From NCBI RefSeq assembly GCF_004153545.1, contig NZ_SDVA01000004.1, positions 1 to 64,000 on the forward strand: a DNA stretch of 64,000 nt, given 5' to 3'. Numbering within the stretch: position 1 is the first letter of the stretch; every line of letters starts with the position of its first letter. The translations under genes and the position numbers were made by a program. Positions 55,742 through 62,515 of this stretch are shown here, one piece after another. This stretch comes from Serinicoccus sediminis (lineage in GTDB: Bacteria > Actinomycetota > Actinomycetes > Actinomycetales > Dermatophilaceae). The notes below the pieces were generated by a model that was not told where the DNA came from, made no database searches, and worked only from the letters and a program-made list of their open reading frames with translations.

Positions 55742-55858
55742 CCTGAGCAAGAAACGGCACCCAGCGCAGGGAAGTCGGCCCGCACACCACCCTGAGCAGA
55801 GAAAGGTCGCCCAGGCAGGGGTTGCGACCCCTGCGTCGGGCACGGTTCTCTGCTCAGG
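55742..55858. repeat. direct and inverted copies of a CCTGAGCA repeat around a hairpin
   Basis: CCTGAGCAAGAAACGG (from 55742) and CCTGAGCAGAGAAAGG (from 55791) begin two imperfect 49-bp direct repeats. The arm CCTGAGCAGAGAA (55791-55803) has a perfect inverted partner at 55846-55858. Between them lies an 8-bp stem GCAGGGGT/ACCCCTGC (55815-55822 with 55827-55834). The whole lies between the fdhD stop and the helicase start. It may be a terminator, or a REP/MITE-like element. Confidence 0.6.
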
Positions 55859-55920
55859 CGTGGGGCGGCGGCCTGTGGACGGCGTCGGCGAGGGGCGGCG
55901 GCACCGCATACCCTGGGGCC

Positions 55921-58149
55921 ATGCCCTCGACCGCCGCTCTCGACGACCTCGTCGCGGCCGCCGTCGGCGGGGTGGGGGGCACCGAGCGTCCCGGCCAGCT
56001 GCAGATGGCCCGCGCGGTCGAGCGGGCCGTCGAGCGCGAGGAGCACCTGCTCGTGCAGGCGGGGACCGGGACCGGGAAGTCCCTGGCCTACCTCGTGCCG
56101 GCCATCGCGCACGCGGTCCGGACCGGCAAGCCGACGGTCGTGGCGACCGCGACGCTCGCGCTGCAGGCGCAGATCGTGGACCGCGACCTGCCGCGGATCT
56201 CCGAGGCCCTCGCCCCGCTGCTCGGTCGGCGGCCGACGTTCGCGCTGGTCAAGGGCCGGTCCAACTACCTGTGCCAGCACAAGCTGGTGGGTGGCTTCCC
56301 GGACGACGACGAGGACGCCCTGCTGGGGGTCGGACAGGTCGACCGCGAGCGGTCCCGGCTGGGCGACGAGGTGACCCGGCTGCGGGAGTGGGCCGAGGTC
56401 ACCGAGTCCGGCGACCGGGACGAGCTGGTCCCGGGGGTGAGCAACCGGGCCTGGAGGCAGGTGTCGGTCACCGCGCACGAGTGCCTGGGCAGCCGGTGCC
56501 CCGTCGTCGCCGACTGCTTCGTCGAGCAGTCGCGCGAGGCCGCGGCGGACGTCGACGTCATCGTCACCAACCACAGCTTCATGGCGATCGACGCCTTCGA
56601 GGGCCGGTTCATGCTGCCCGAGCACGACCTGCTCGTCATCGACGAGGCGCACGAGCTCACCGACCGGGTCACCTCGACCATCACCGACGAGCTGACCTCC
56701 TCGACCGTGTCGGTGGCGGCTCGCCGCGCGGGCCGGGGCGAGGCCGCCGAGCGGCTGGCCGAGACGACCGAGGTGCTGGAGGCCGCGCTCGCCGACCTGC
56801 CCGAGGGCAAGCTGGCCGCGCTGCCCGACCGGGTCGTCACCGCGCTGCAGCTGGTCCGGGACGCCGCCCGAGCGACCCTCAGCGAGATCAAGCCGGAGAA
56901 GGGCGCCGAGGCCGACGGCGCCACGCAGGTGGCCATGGCCGCGGTCCAGGAGGTCTTCGACACCAGCGAGCGGGTGCTCGGCGAGGCCGAGCTGGACGTC
57001 GTCTGGATCACCCAGGACCAACGCCGCGGCAGCATCCTGCGGGTGGCCCCCATGAGCGTGGCGATGATGGTGCGCGACAAGATCTTCCAGGAGCGCACGG
57101 TCGTCCTCACCTCGGCGACGCTGGAGCTCGGCGGCACCTTCGACGCGGTCGCGGGCACCATCGGGCTACGCGGGCCGGGGTCACCGGCCTGGGAGGGCCT
57201 CGACGTCGGATCGCCGTTCGACTACCCCGCGCAGGCGATCGCCTACGTCGCGGCGCACCTGCCGCCCCCGGGCCGGGACGGCGCCGGGCCGGCGGTCTTC
57301 GACGAGATGGAGCAGCTGGTCCGGGCGGCCGGCGGTCGCACCCTCGGCCTGTTCAGCTCGCGCCGGGCCGCCGAGGCGGCGGCCGAGGAGATGCGGAACC
57401 GCCTGTCCGACACCGATATCACCATCCGCTGCCAGGGGGACGACCAGCTCCCCACCCTGGTGCGCGAGTTCGCCTCCGAGCCGCAGGCCTGCCTCTTCGG
57501 GACGCTGTCGCTGTGGCAGGGCGTGGACGTGCCCGGGTCCGCCTGCCAGCTCGTCCTGGTCGACCGCATCCCCTTCCCCCGCCCCGACGACCCGCTCACC
57601 TCGGCCCGCACCGAGGCGATCGGCCGGATGGGAGGCAACGGCTTCATGGCCGTCTCCGCCACGCACGCCGCGCTGCGGCTCGCGCAGGGCGCGGGTCGGC
57701 TCATCCGCCGAGGTGACGACCGCGGTGTCGTCGCCTTCCTCGACTCCCGGATGATCAGCGCCAGGTATGCCGGGTTCCTCCAGCGCTCGCTGCCGCCGTT
57801 CTGGCCCACCACCGACACGGCGCTCGTGCTGGGTGCCCTGCGCCGGCTCGACGAGACGGCGCCCGACCCGGTGCCGGTCGCCCAGCCCGGGGCGCGGGGC
57901 CTGGGCGGGGCGCCGCTCGTGGCCACGGCCGGCGCCGTCCCGGTGGCCCGTTCGCCCCGGACCGCCGTCACCGGCGGGCACGCCTGGACCGACGAGCAGG
58001 ACGAGGAGCTCCGCGACGGCGTCGAGTCGGGGGTGGGCCTGACCGAGCTGGCCGACCACCTCGGGCTGGCGCCCGACCAGGTCACCGCCCGCCTCACCCA
58101 GCTCGGTCTCGAGCTGGACGAGGCCGGGGCGGCGACCACGTCGGCCTAG
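55921..58149 (+). CDS. DinG/XPD-like ATP-dependent helicase
   Basis: A 742-residue superfamily 2 helicase with Walker A QAGTGTGKSLAYLVPAIAH (about residues 40-58), DEAH box LVIDEAHELTDR and motif VI AQGAGRLIRRGDDRG. Four cysteines that can bind a 4Fe-4S cluster occur in YLCQHK and HECLGSRCPVVADCF, as in XPD/DinG DNA helicases that unwind damaged DNA or R-loops. The C-terminus beyond about residue 670 is a linker plus a short HTH-like segment (LTELADHLGLAPDQVTARL). ATG 55921 follows TACCCT (55909-55914) by 6 bases. Confidence 0.88.
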   Translation: MPSTAALDDLVAAAVGGVGGTERPGQLQMARAVERAVEREEHLLVQAGTGTGKSLAYLVPAIAHAVRTGKPTVVATATLALQAQIVDRDLPRISEALAPLLGRRPTFALVKGRSNYLCQHKLVGGFPDDDEDALLGVGQVDRERSRLGDEVTRLREWAEVTESGDRDELVPGVSNRAWRQVSVTAHECLGSRCPVVADCFVEQSREAAADVDVIVTNHSFMAIDAFEGRFMLPEHDLLVIDEAHELTDRVTSTITDELTSSTVSVAARRAGRGEAAERLAETTEVLEAALADLPEGKLAALPDRVVTALQLVRDAARATLSEIKPEKGAEADGATQVAMAAVQEVFDTSERVLGEAELDVVWITQDQRRGSILRVAPMSVAMMVRDKIFQERTVVLTSATLELGGTFDAVAGTIGLRGPGSPAWEGLDVGSPFDYPAQAIAYVAAHLPPPGRDGAGPAVFDEMEQLVRAAGGRTLGLFSSRRAAEAAAEEMRNRLSDTDITIRCQGDDQLPTLVREFASEPQACLFGTLSLWQGVDVPGSACQLVLVDRIPFPRPDDPLTSARTEAIGRMGGNGFMAVSATHAALRLAQGAGRLIRRGDDRGVVAFLDSRMISARYAGFLQRSLPPFWPTTDTALVLGALRRLDETAPDPVPVAQPGARGLGGAPLVATAGAVPVARSPRTAVTGGHAWTDEQDEELRDGVESGVGLTELADHLGLAPDQVTARLTQLGLELDEAGAATTSA

Positions 58150-58163
58150 CCGCGGGGTGCGGC

Positions 58164-58886
58164 TCAGTGCTGGTGACGCCCCCGGGCGGCCAGCAGCACA
58201 CCGCCCAGCCCGAGCGCCATCACACCGGCGCCGAGGCCGATGAGCAGCGGGTCCCCGGTCCCGGGGGCCTCGCCGCCGGTCTCCGCGCCACCGACCGGGA
58301 TCTCCTGCAGCTGGCCGCGCACGGCGCCGGGCAGGAACTCCGAGGTGTGCGTGTCCGCGGAGAAGCCCGCGGGGTCGGCCTCGATCTCGGCGAGCGAGAA
58401 GCCCTCGCCGGTGTCGTTGCCGTCGTCCCCCTCCAGCCCGGTGGTGAAGGGACCCTGCAGGCAGCCGGAGCTGGTCCGCACGTCGCCGTCACCGGTCGGG
58501 TTCGGGAAGGCCAGGCGCGGCGGGCCGCCCTCGCCGGCGTTCGCCTGGTGGACGTGGGTGGCGGTCTTGGCCGGGCTGTCGTACTCCCCGGTGACGCCGG
58601 TGAGCTCGATCTCGTAGCAGATGATCTCCTCGTCGGAGTTGATCATGAACGTGAACATGCCCATGGCGCCCTCCTCGCCGGGAGCCGGGTTGCCGTCGCC
58701 GTCCACGACGTTCTCCGGCGTGGCGGTCACCGAGTAGGCCGAGGTGAAGGTGTCGGGCATCTCGACCTCGGTCTCGGCGGAGGCCGGCAGGGTGCCGGCG
58801 GCCACCAGGGCCAGCGCCCCGAGGCCGCCCCCGGCGGCGGTGAGGCCGCGGCGGGCGCGGCGGGTCGTGATCGTCGTCGTGCTCAT
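58164..58886 (-). CDS. secreted CHRD-domain protein with C-terminal membrane anchor
   Basis: A 240-residue exported protein. The N-terminal signal (TRRARRGLTAAGGGLGALAL, cleaved near ASA) is followed by a CHRD-like domain (ICYEIELTGV and ATHVHQANAGEGGPPRLAFP) and a C-terminal hydrophobic helix with basic tail ARGRHQH. The tail resembles a sortase-type anchor, but no LPXTG is visible. ATG 58886 has GGGAG five bases upstream; ATG 58898 is the alternative. Its promoter carries the same bipartite motif as the divergent ECF sigma gene, so it is a predicted target of that sigma factor. Confidence 0.8.
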   Translation of the reverse strand: MSTTTITTRRARRGLTAAGGGLGALALVAAGTLPASAETEVEMPDTFTSAYSVTATPENVVDGDGNPAPGEEGAMGMFTFMINSDEEIICYEIELTGVTGEYDSPAKTATHVHQANAGEGGPPRLAFPNPTGDGDVRTSSGCLQGPFTTGLEGDDGNDTGEGFSLAEIEADPAGFSADTHTSEFLPGAVRGQLQEIPVGGAETGGEAPGTGDPLLIGLGAGVMALGLGGVLLAARGRHQH

Positions 58887-58930
58887 GCTGACTCCCATCG
58901 TCGTCGGCCCCGCGGTCGAGGCCGGTGTGC

Positions 58931-58965
58931 AGGGGTATACGTCGGCACGGGCAGGTGCGTTCAAC
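58931..58965 (-). promoter_or_regulatory. predicted ECF-sigma promoter of the CHRD gene
   Basis: On the minus strand, GTTGAACG is followed after 15 bases (counted from GAACG) by ACGTATACCCCT (58942-58931). Both boxes and the exact spacing are repeated in the divergent promoter of the sigma gene. The leader to ATG 58886 is about 35-45 bases. Confidence 0.65.
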
Positions 58966-58992
58966 GGCGCCCGGGTCCGTTCTGGGAGACTG

Positions 58993-59027
58993 GTCGAACG
59001 TCGGGCAGCCCGGCGACGTATACCCCT
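58993..59027 (+). promoter_or_regulatory. predicted autoregulated promoter of the ECF sigma gene
   Basis: GTCGAACG (GAACG at 58996-59000), a 15-base spacer and ACGTATACCCCT (59016-59027) match the CHRD promoter on the opposite strand. The leader to ATG 59054 is about 20 bases and includes a strong ribosome binding site, GGAGGGAG. Confidence 0.65.
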
Positions 59028-59053
59028 CTGACCACGGCAGGAGGGAGCGGACC

Positions 59054-59629
59054 ATGACGAGCGCCGGCCTCGCCGTGCTGGAGGACGCTGCCGAAGGGGA
59101 GGCGAGACCGCTGAGCGGACCGGACTTCGACGTCGCGCGCGTCTTCGACGAGCACGGCTCCCTGCTCCTCGGCCTCGCCGTCAACGCCCTCGGCGACCGG
59201 CACGCGGCGGAGGACTGCGTCCAGGAGACGCTGGTGCGCGCCTGGCGGGCCCGTGACACCTACCGCCCCGAGCAGGGCTCGGAGCGCACCTGGGTGGTCG
59301 CCATCGCGCGCCGCGTCATCATCGACAGCCTGCGCGCCCGGGCCCGCAGGCCCCTCGACGTGCGGGCCGAGCCCCCCGAGCCGGGGCCGGAGCCCGGTGT
59401 GGACACGCAGGTGGCCGACCGGGTGACCCTGCTGGCCGGGCTGGCCCGGCTGAGTCCCGAGCACCGGGAGGTGGTCGTCGAGGTGCAGGTCCGCGGTCTG
59501 TCCTACGAGGAGCTGTCCCGGCGCACCGGCGTGGCCGTGGGGACCCTGCGGAGCCGGATGTACTACGCCCTGCGCGCGCTGCGCGCCCTGCTCACCGAGG
59601 AGGCTGACCATGACGACCCCCGTGGGTGA
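59054..59629 (+). CDS. ECF RNA polymerase sigma factor (SigK-like)
   Basis: A 191-residue sigma factor with region 2 (DEHGSLLLGLAVNALGDRHA, AEDCVQETLVRAWRARDTY, RTWVVAIARRVIIDSLRAR) and region 4 (LARLSPEHREVVVEVQVRGL and LSYEELSRRTGVAVGTLRSR). ATG 59054 follows GGAGGGAG; a longer frame from 58925 would cross the promoter. It is co-transcribed with the anti-sigma gene, overlapping it by 20 bases. Region architecture and context (anti-sigma, divergent secreted protein) recall SigK-RskA of mycobacteria, which control secreted MPT70/83 proteins. Confidence 0.88.
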   Translation: MTSAGLAVLEDAAEGEARPLSGPDFDVARVFDEHGSLLLGLAVNALGDRHAAEDCVQETLVRAWRARDTYRPEQGSERTWVVAIARRVIIDSLRARARRPLDVRAEPPEPGPEPGVDTQVADRVTLLAGLARLSPEHREVVVEVQVRGLSYEELSRRTGVAVGTLRSRMYYALRALRALLTEEADHDDPRG

Positions 59630-60386
59630 CCGTGACGAGCTGGTGCTCGCCGCCGCAGAGGGGACGCTGGACGACGCACAACGGGCGCGGCTGGACGCCC
59701 TGCGGGCGGACGACCCGACGGTGGACGAGGAGATCGCCGAGCTGCGCGCGACGCTGGACGCGGTGCGCCGGCTGGACGGCTGGGACGAGCAGGCCATGGA
59801 CCTCACGCCGTCCCCGCTGGTCCTCCGGCGCGCCCAGCAGCAGGTCGCCACCGAGGGGCGTGAGCCGCTGCGGCGCGGGGGTGCCGGCGCCGGGGCGGGC
59901 ACGACCGACGGCCGTGCCGACGGCGCTGACGCCGGCCGTCACGGCGGTGCCCGGCCCGGGCGGCGGGCCCTGCTCGGGCTCGCGGCCGCCGGGCTGGTGG
60001 CGCCCGGGGCTGTCGGGCAGGACGTCGTGCGCCGCCTGCGCCCGGGCACCCCGGAGGGCGACCCGGGCACCCTCGGGGCCCTCGAGCAGGCCGCGGTTGA
60101 GGGGGTCGCCCCGGGCGCGGAGGTCGACCTCGGGATCATCGCCCACACCTGGGGCACCGAGACGGTCTGGCTCGTCGACGGCGCCCAGCCGGGCGAGGTC
60201 TACGACGTCGTGCTCGTCGACCGCTCCGGCGGGCGGACCGGCTCGGGCAGCTTCCTCGGCACCCGTGACCCGCTCGACTGCGAGATGAACGCCGCGATCC
60301 TGCGCGAGGACGTCGCCGAGGTGCTCGTGGTCGCGGCCGGCGGCCAGGTCTGGGCCCGCGCCCCGCTGCCCCCCGTCCGGGCGTGA
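59610..60386 (+). CDS. membrane anti-sigma factor (RskA-like)
   Basis: A 258-residue protein. The N-terminal cytoplasmic part (ELVLAAAEGTLDDAQRARLD, about residues 10-55) should bind the sigma factor. It has no HxxxCxxC zinc motif. A Gly/Ala/Arg-rich linker is followed by one membrane helix (ALLGLAAAGLVAPGAVG, about 112-130) and an extracytoplasmic domain with VWLVDGAQPGEVYDVVLVDR. The domain order fits RskA-type anti-sigma factors released by intramembrane proteolysis. ATG 59610 has GAGGAGG (59597-59603) inside the sigma gene. A twin-arginine-like RPGRRALLGLAAAG precedes the helix. Confidence 0.8.
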   Translation: MTTPVGDRDELVLAAAEGTLDDAQRARLDALRADDPTVDEEIAELRATLDAVRRLDGWDEQAMDLTPSPLVLRRAQQQVATEGREPLRRGGAGAGAGTTDGRADGADAGRHGGARPGRRALLGLAAAGLVAPGAVGQDVVRRLRPGTPEGDPGTLGALEQAAVEGVAPGAEVDLGIIAHTWGTETVWLVDGAQPGEVYDVVLVDRSGGRTGSGSFLGTRDPLDCEMNAAILREDVAEVLVVAAGGQVWARAPLPPVRA

Positions 60387-60432
60387 CGCGAGCCTGACTG
60401 GTGTGTCCGACCCGCGTGGCAGAGTGGCACCC

Positions 60433-60858
60433 ATGAGTGAGCAGGAGCAGCCGGGGGAGGTCTCCGAGGCGCTGTGGCACCTCGCCGAGGAGACCGACTG
60501 GGAGCGGGCGCGGCGCTCCGGGAGCTATGACCGGTCCACCCGCGGCGCCGGGCTGGCGGAGGTCGGCTTCATCCACGCGAGCCGACCCGAGCAGCTGCCC
60601 GGGGTCGCCCGTGCTCTCTACGCCGGGGTGAGCGAGCCCCTGCTGGTGCTCGAGATCGACCCGGCGGTGCTCGCCCGGCACGAGGTGGAGGTCCGCGTCG
60701 AGCCAGGGGACCCTGCCGATCCTGGCTCCGAGCACTTTCCCCACCTCTACGGGCCGCTGCCGGTGGCCGCCGTGCGGCGCGTGCGTCCCGCCCGTGTGGA
60801 GAAGGGGTGGCTCGAGCTCGGTCCCTGGGAGCCTCCCGGCACCGAGGACGACCGGTGA
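60433..60858 (+). CDS. DUF952 family protein
   Basis: A 141-residue protein with ALWHLAEETDWERARRSGSY, VGFIHASRPEQLPGVA and HFPHLYGPLPVAAV, the DUF952 pattern of a small beta-rich protein related to glutathione S-transferase-associated domains. The function is unknown. ATG 60433 follows CAGAGT (60420-60425) by 7 bases, in leaderless geometry. It overlaps holA by four bases (GTGA), so the two are probably co-expressed. Confidence 0.82.
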   Translation: MSEQEQPGEVSEALWHLAEETDWERARRSGSYDRSTRGAGLAEVGFIHASRPEQLPGVARALYAGVSEPLLVLEIDPAVLARHEVEVRVEPGDPADPGSEHFPHLYGPLPVAAVRRVRPARVEKGWLELGPWEPPGTEDDR

Positions 60859-61829
60859 GCGCCCTACCGACGCTCGCGCTGGTGTCGGGCCCGGAGGACC
60901 TGCTCGCCGAGCGCGGCGTCGACTCGGTCGTCGCCGCGGTGCGCGCGGTCGAGCCGGACGCCGAGGTGGTGCGCGTCCACCCGACCGGCTACCAGCCCGG
61001 GGAGCTGCTGGTCCACGCCAGCCCCAGCCTCTTCGGCGGGTGGACCGTCATCGTCGTCCACGACCTGGACGAGGCCGACGACGCCCTGGTCGAGGACCTC
61101 ACCGGCTACCTCGCCCAGCCCGCCGACGCGGTCACCCTGGTGGTGCGGCACAAGACCGGCAACAGGGGCAAGCGGGTCCTGGACACGCTGAAGAAGGCGG
61201 ACGCCCGGGTCATCGAGGCCAAGGCGGTCAAGACCGAGCGCGACAAGCACGACTTCGTCACCAAGGAGTTCCGCGGCGCCCGGCGCAAGATCGCCCCGGA
61301 GGCCGTGGCTGCGCTGGTGCTGGCCGTCGGCAAGGACCTGCGCGAGCTCGCCTCCGCGTGCGAGCAGCTCATCCGGGACGTCGAGGGCCTCGTGGAGGTC
61401 GAGGACGTCACCACCTACTACGGCGAGAAGGTCGAGACCACCGGTTTCCGGGTCGCCGAGGCCGCACTGAGCGGAGACGAGGCCACGGCCATGGCCCTGC
61501 TGCGCCACGCCATGCTCGGCGGCCTCGACCCGGTGCCCATCGTCGCCGTGCTGGCGCTGCAGCTGCGGCAGGTCGGCAAGGTCGCCTCGGCCGGGCGCGG
61601 CGGCTCGGCCCAGCTCGCCCGCGACCTCGGCATGGCCCCCTGGCAGGTGGACGCCGCGCGCCGGACCAGCCAGGGTTGGGACGGTGAGCGTCTGGGGCGC
61701 GCGATCCAGGCCGTGGCCCAGGCCGACGTCGACGTCAAGGGGGGCGTCCGGACCGAGGCGGCCGTGCGCAGCCCGGAGTATGCCGTGGAGCGGGCCGTCC
61801 TCGAGGTCTGCCGGCAGCGCAACTCCTGA
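60855..61829 (+). CDS. holA: DNA polymerase III delta subunit
   Basis: A 324-residue clamp-loader subunit. The N-terminal AAA+-like domain lacks a working P-loop, as normal for delta. Conserved segments are [59 protein letters not shown] and the C-terminal helical bundle ([20 protein letters not shown]). GTG 60855 overlaps the DUF952 stop. It is followed by rpsT, the usual actinobacterial order. Confidence 0.92.
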   Translation: MSALPTLALVSGPEDLLAERGVDSVVAAVRAVEPDAEVVRVHPTGYQPGELLVHASPSLFGGWTVIVVHDLDEADDALVEDLTGYLAQPADAVTLVVRHKTGNRGKRVLDTLKKADARVIEAKAVKTERDKHDFVTKEFRGARRKIAPEAVAALVLAVGKDLRELASACEQLIRDVEGLVEVEDVTTYYGEKVETTGFRVAEAALSGDEATAMALLRHAMLGGLDPVPIVAVLALQLRQVGKVASAGRGGSAQLARDLGMAPWQVDAARRTSQGWDGERLGRAIQAVAQADVDVKGGVRTEAAVRSPEYAVERAVLEVCRQRNS

Positions 61830-61839
61830 CCGGTGCGAC

Positions 61840-61869
61840 TTGGGCCGGGAGGCTGCGCGCTGCTAGCCT
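61840..61869 (+). promoter_or_regulatory. promoter of rpsT
   Basis: TTGGGC (61840-61845), an 18-base spacer and TAGCCT (61864-61869) form a conventional -35/-10 pair. Transcription would start near 61876 and give a leader of about 145 bases. That leader contains a direct repeat GTGCGCGCTCG (61880-61890 and 61894-61904). Confidence 0.55.
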
Positions 61870-62020
61870 TGGCTGTTGCGTGCGCGCTCGGTCGTGCGCG
61901 CTCGCAGGACCACCCGCACCATCCCGCGCACCGGGCATCGCCAGGCATCCCCACGCCAGTTCGCCCCGCGCGGGCGTCGCCCTCACGACATCTGACCAAC
62001 GACTGACCAGGAAGTTCTCA

Positions 62021-62287
62021 GTGGCAAACATCAAGAGCCAGATCAAGCGCGTCAAGACCAACGCGGCCCGCACCGAGCGCAACCGCGCCCACAAGTCCGA
62101 GCTGCGCACGTTCATGCGCAAGTTCCGCGAGGCCGCCGACAGCGGTGACACCGGCAAGGCCCAGGACGCGCTGCACGCCGCGTCCCGCAAGCTGGACAAG
62201 GCGGTCACCAAGGGCGTCATCCACCAGAACCAGGCCGCCAACAAGAAGTCGGCGATGGCCAAGCGCTTCAACGCGCTCGGCGGCTGA
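62021..62287 (+). CDS. rpsT: 30S ribosomal protein S20
   Basis: An 88-residue basic protein with the family pattern [35 protein letters not shown] and a C-terminal [22 protein letters not shown]20 binds 16S rRNA early in 30S assembly. GTG 62021 gives the conserved N-terminus; the frame is open upstream through the leader but without homology. A non-ATG start and a long leader are also seen in other bacteria, where S20 represses its own translation. Confidence 0.97.
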   Translation: MANIKSQIKRVKTNAARTERNRAHKSELRTFMRKFREAADSGDTGKAQDALHAASRKLDKAVTKGVIHQNQAANKKSAMAKRFNALGG

Positions 62288-62312
62288 GCACAGCCCGCCG
62301 CAGCACGGCACC

Positions 62313-62342
62313 GGGCGTCCACCCCCACCGGGGTGGGCGCCC
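62313..62342 (+). terminator. hairpin terminator after rpsT
   Basis: A 13-bp stem (62313-62325 with 62330-62342) with one G-U pair and a four-base CACC loop lies 25 bases after the rpsT stop. No U-tract follows. It separates rpsT from the leuS leader promoter. Confidence 0.75.
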
Positions 62343-62349
62343 GCTGCGC

Positions 62350-62355
62350 TACCAT
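62350..62355 (+). promoter_or_regulatory. -10-like TACCAT of the leuS leader
   Basis: TACCAT lies 9 bases before ATG 62365 of the leader peptide, so the mRNA would begin with almost no 5' leader. Confidence 0.45.
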
Positions 62356-62364
62356 GGCCGCACC

Positions 62365-62406
62365 ATGGCGACCCGCTGCGAGCTGCTGCTTACCGGGCCG
62401 CGCTGA
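62365..62406 (+). CDS. leucine-rich leader peptide of leuS
   Basis: A 13-codon ORF encoding MATRCELLLTGPR. Three consecutive leucine codons are CTG CTG CTT; CTT is very rare in this GC-rich sequence, so the triplet looks selected for sensing charged leucyl-tRNA. It starts just after TACCAT and stops at TGA 62404, inside the left arm of a 9-bp hairpin. Followed by a terminator-like hairpin and then leuS, it has the layout of a ribosome-mediated attenuator. Confidence 0.65.
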   Translation: MATRCELLLTGPR

Positions 62407-62457
62407 GCAGACGACATACCTGCGAGCGCGGCCAGCCCCTCCTGCGTGAGGGGCTTT
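62396..62457 (+). promoter_or_regulatory. leuS attenuator: hairpin plus terminator-like stem
   Basis: GGCCGCGCT (62396-62404) pairs perfectly with AGCGCGGCC (62425-62433). Directly after it, AGCCCCTC (62434-62441) pairs with GAGGGGCT (62448-62455) around a six-base loop and is followed by a short T run. The first stem overlaps the leader peptide's last codons and stop. How the two stems exclude each other is not clear by eye, since they are adjacent rather than overlapping. Confidence 0.55.
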
Positions 62458-62515
62458 CGTATGCACCGGGCACGGTGAGCACGCACCCGCAGCGAGAACG
62501 AGACGAGGGCAGACG

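Noticed and set aside
61880-62020. N-terminal extension of ribosomal protein S20
   Set aside because: The frame is open but S20 never carries such an extension, and a conventional promoter gives it a leader instead.
62288-62515. T-box riboswitch in front of leuS
   Set aside because: No T-box bulge sequence or specifier stem was recognised; the Leu-rich peptide with adjacent stems explains the region better.
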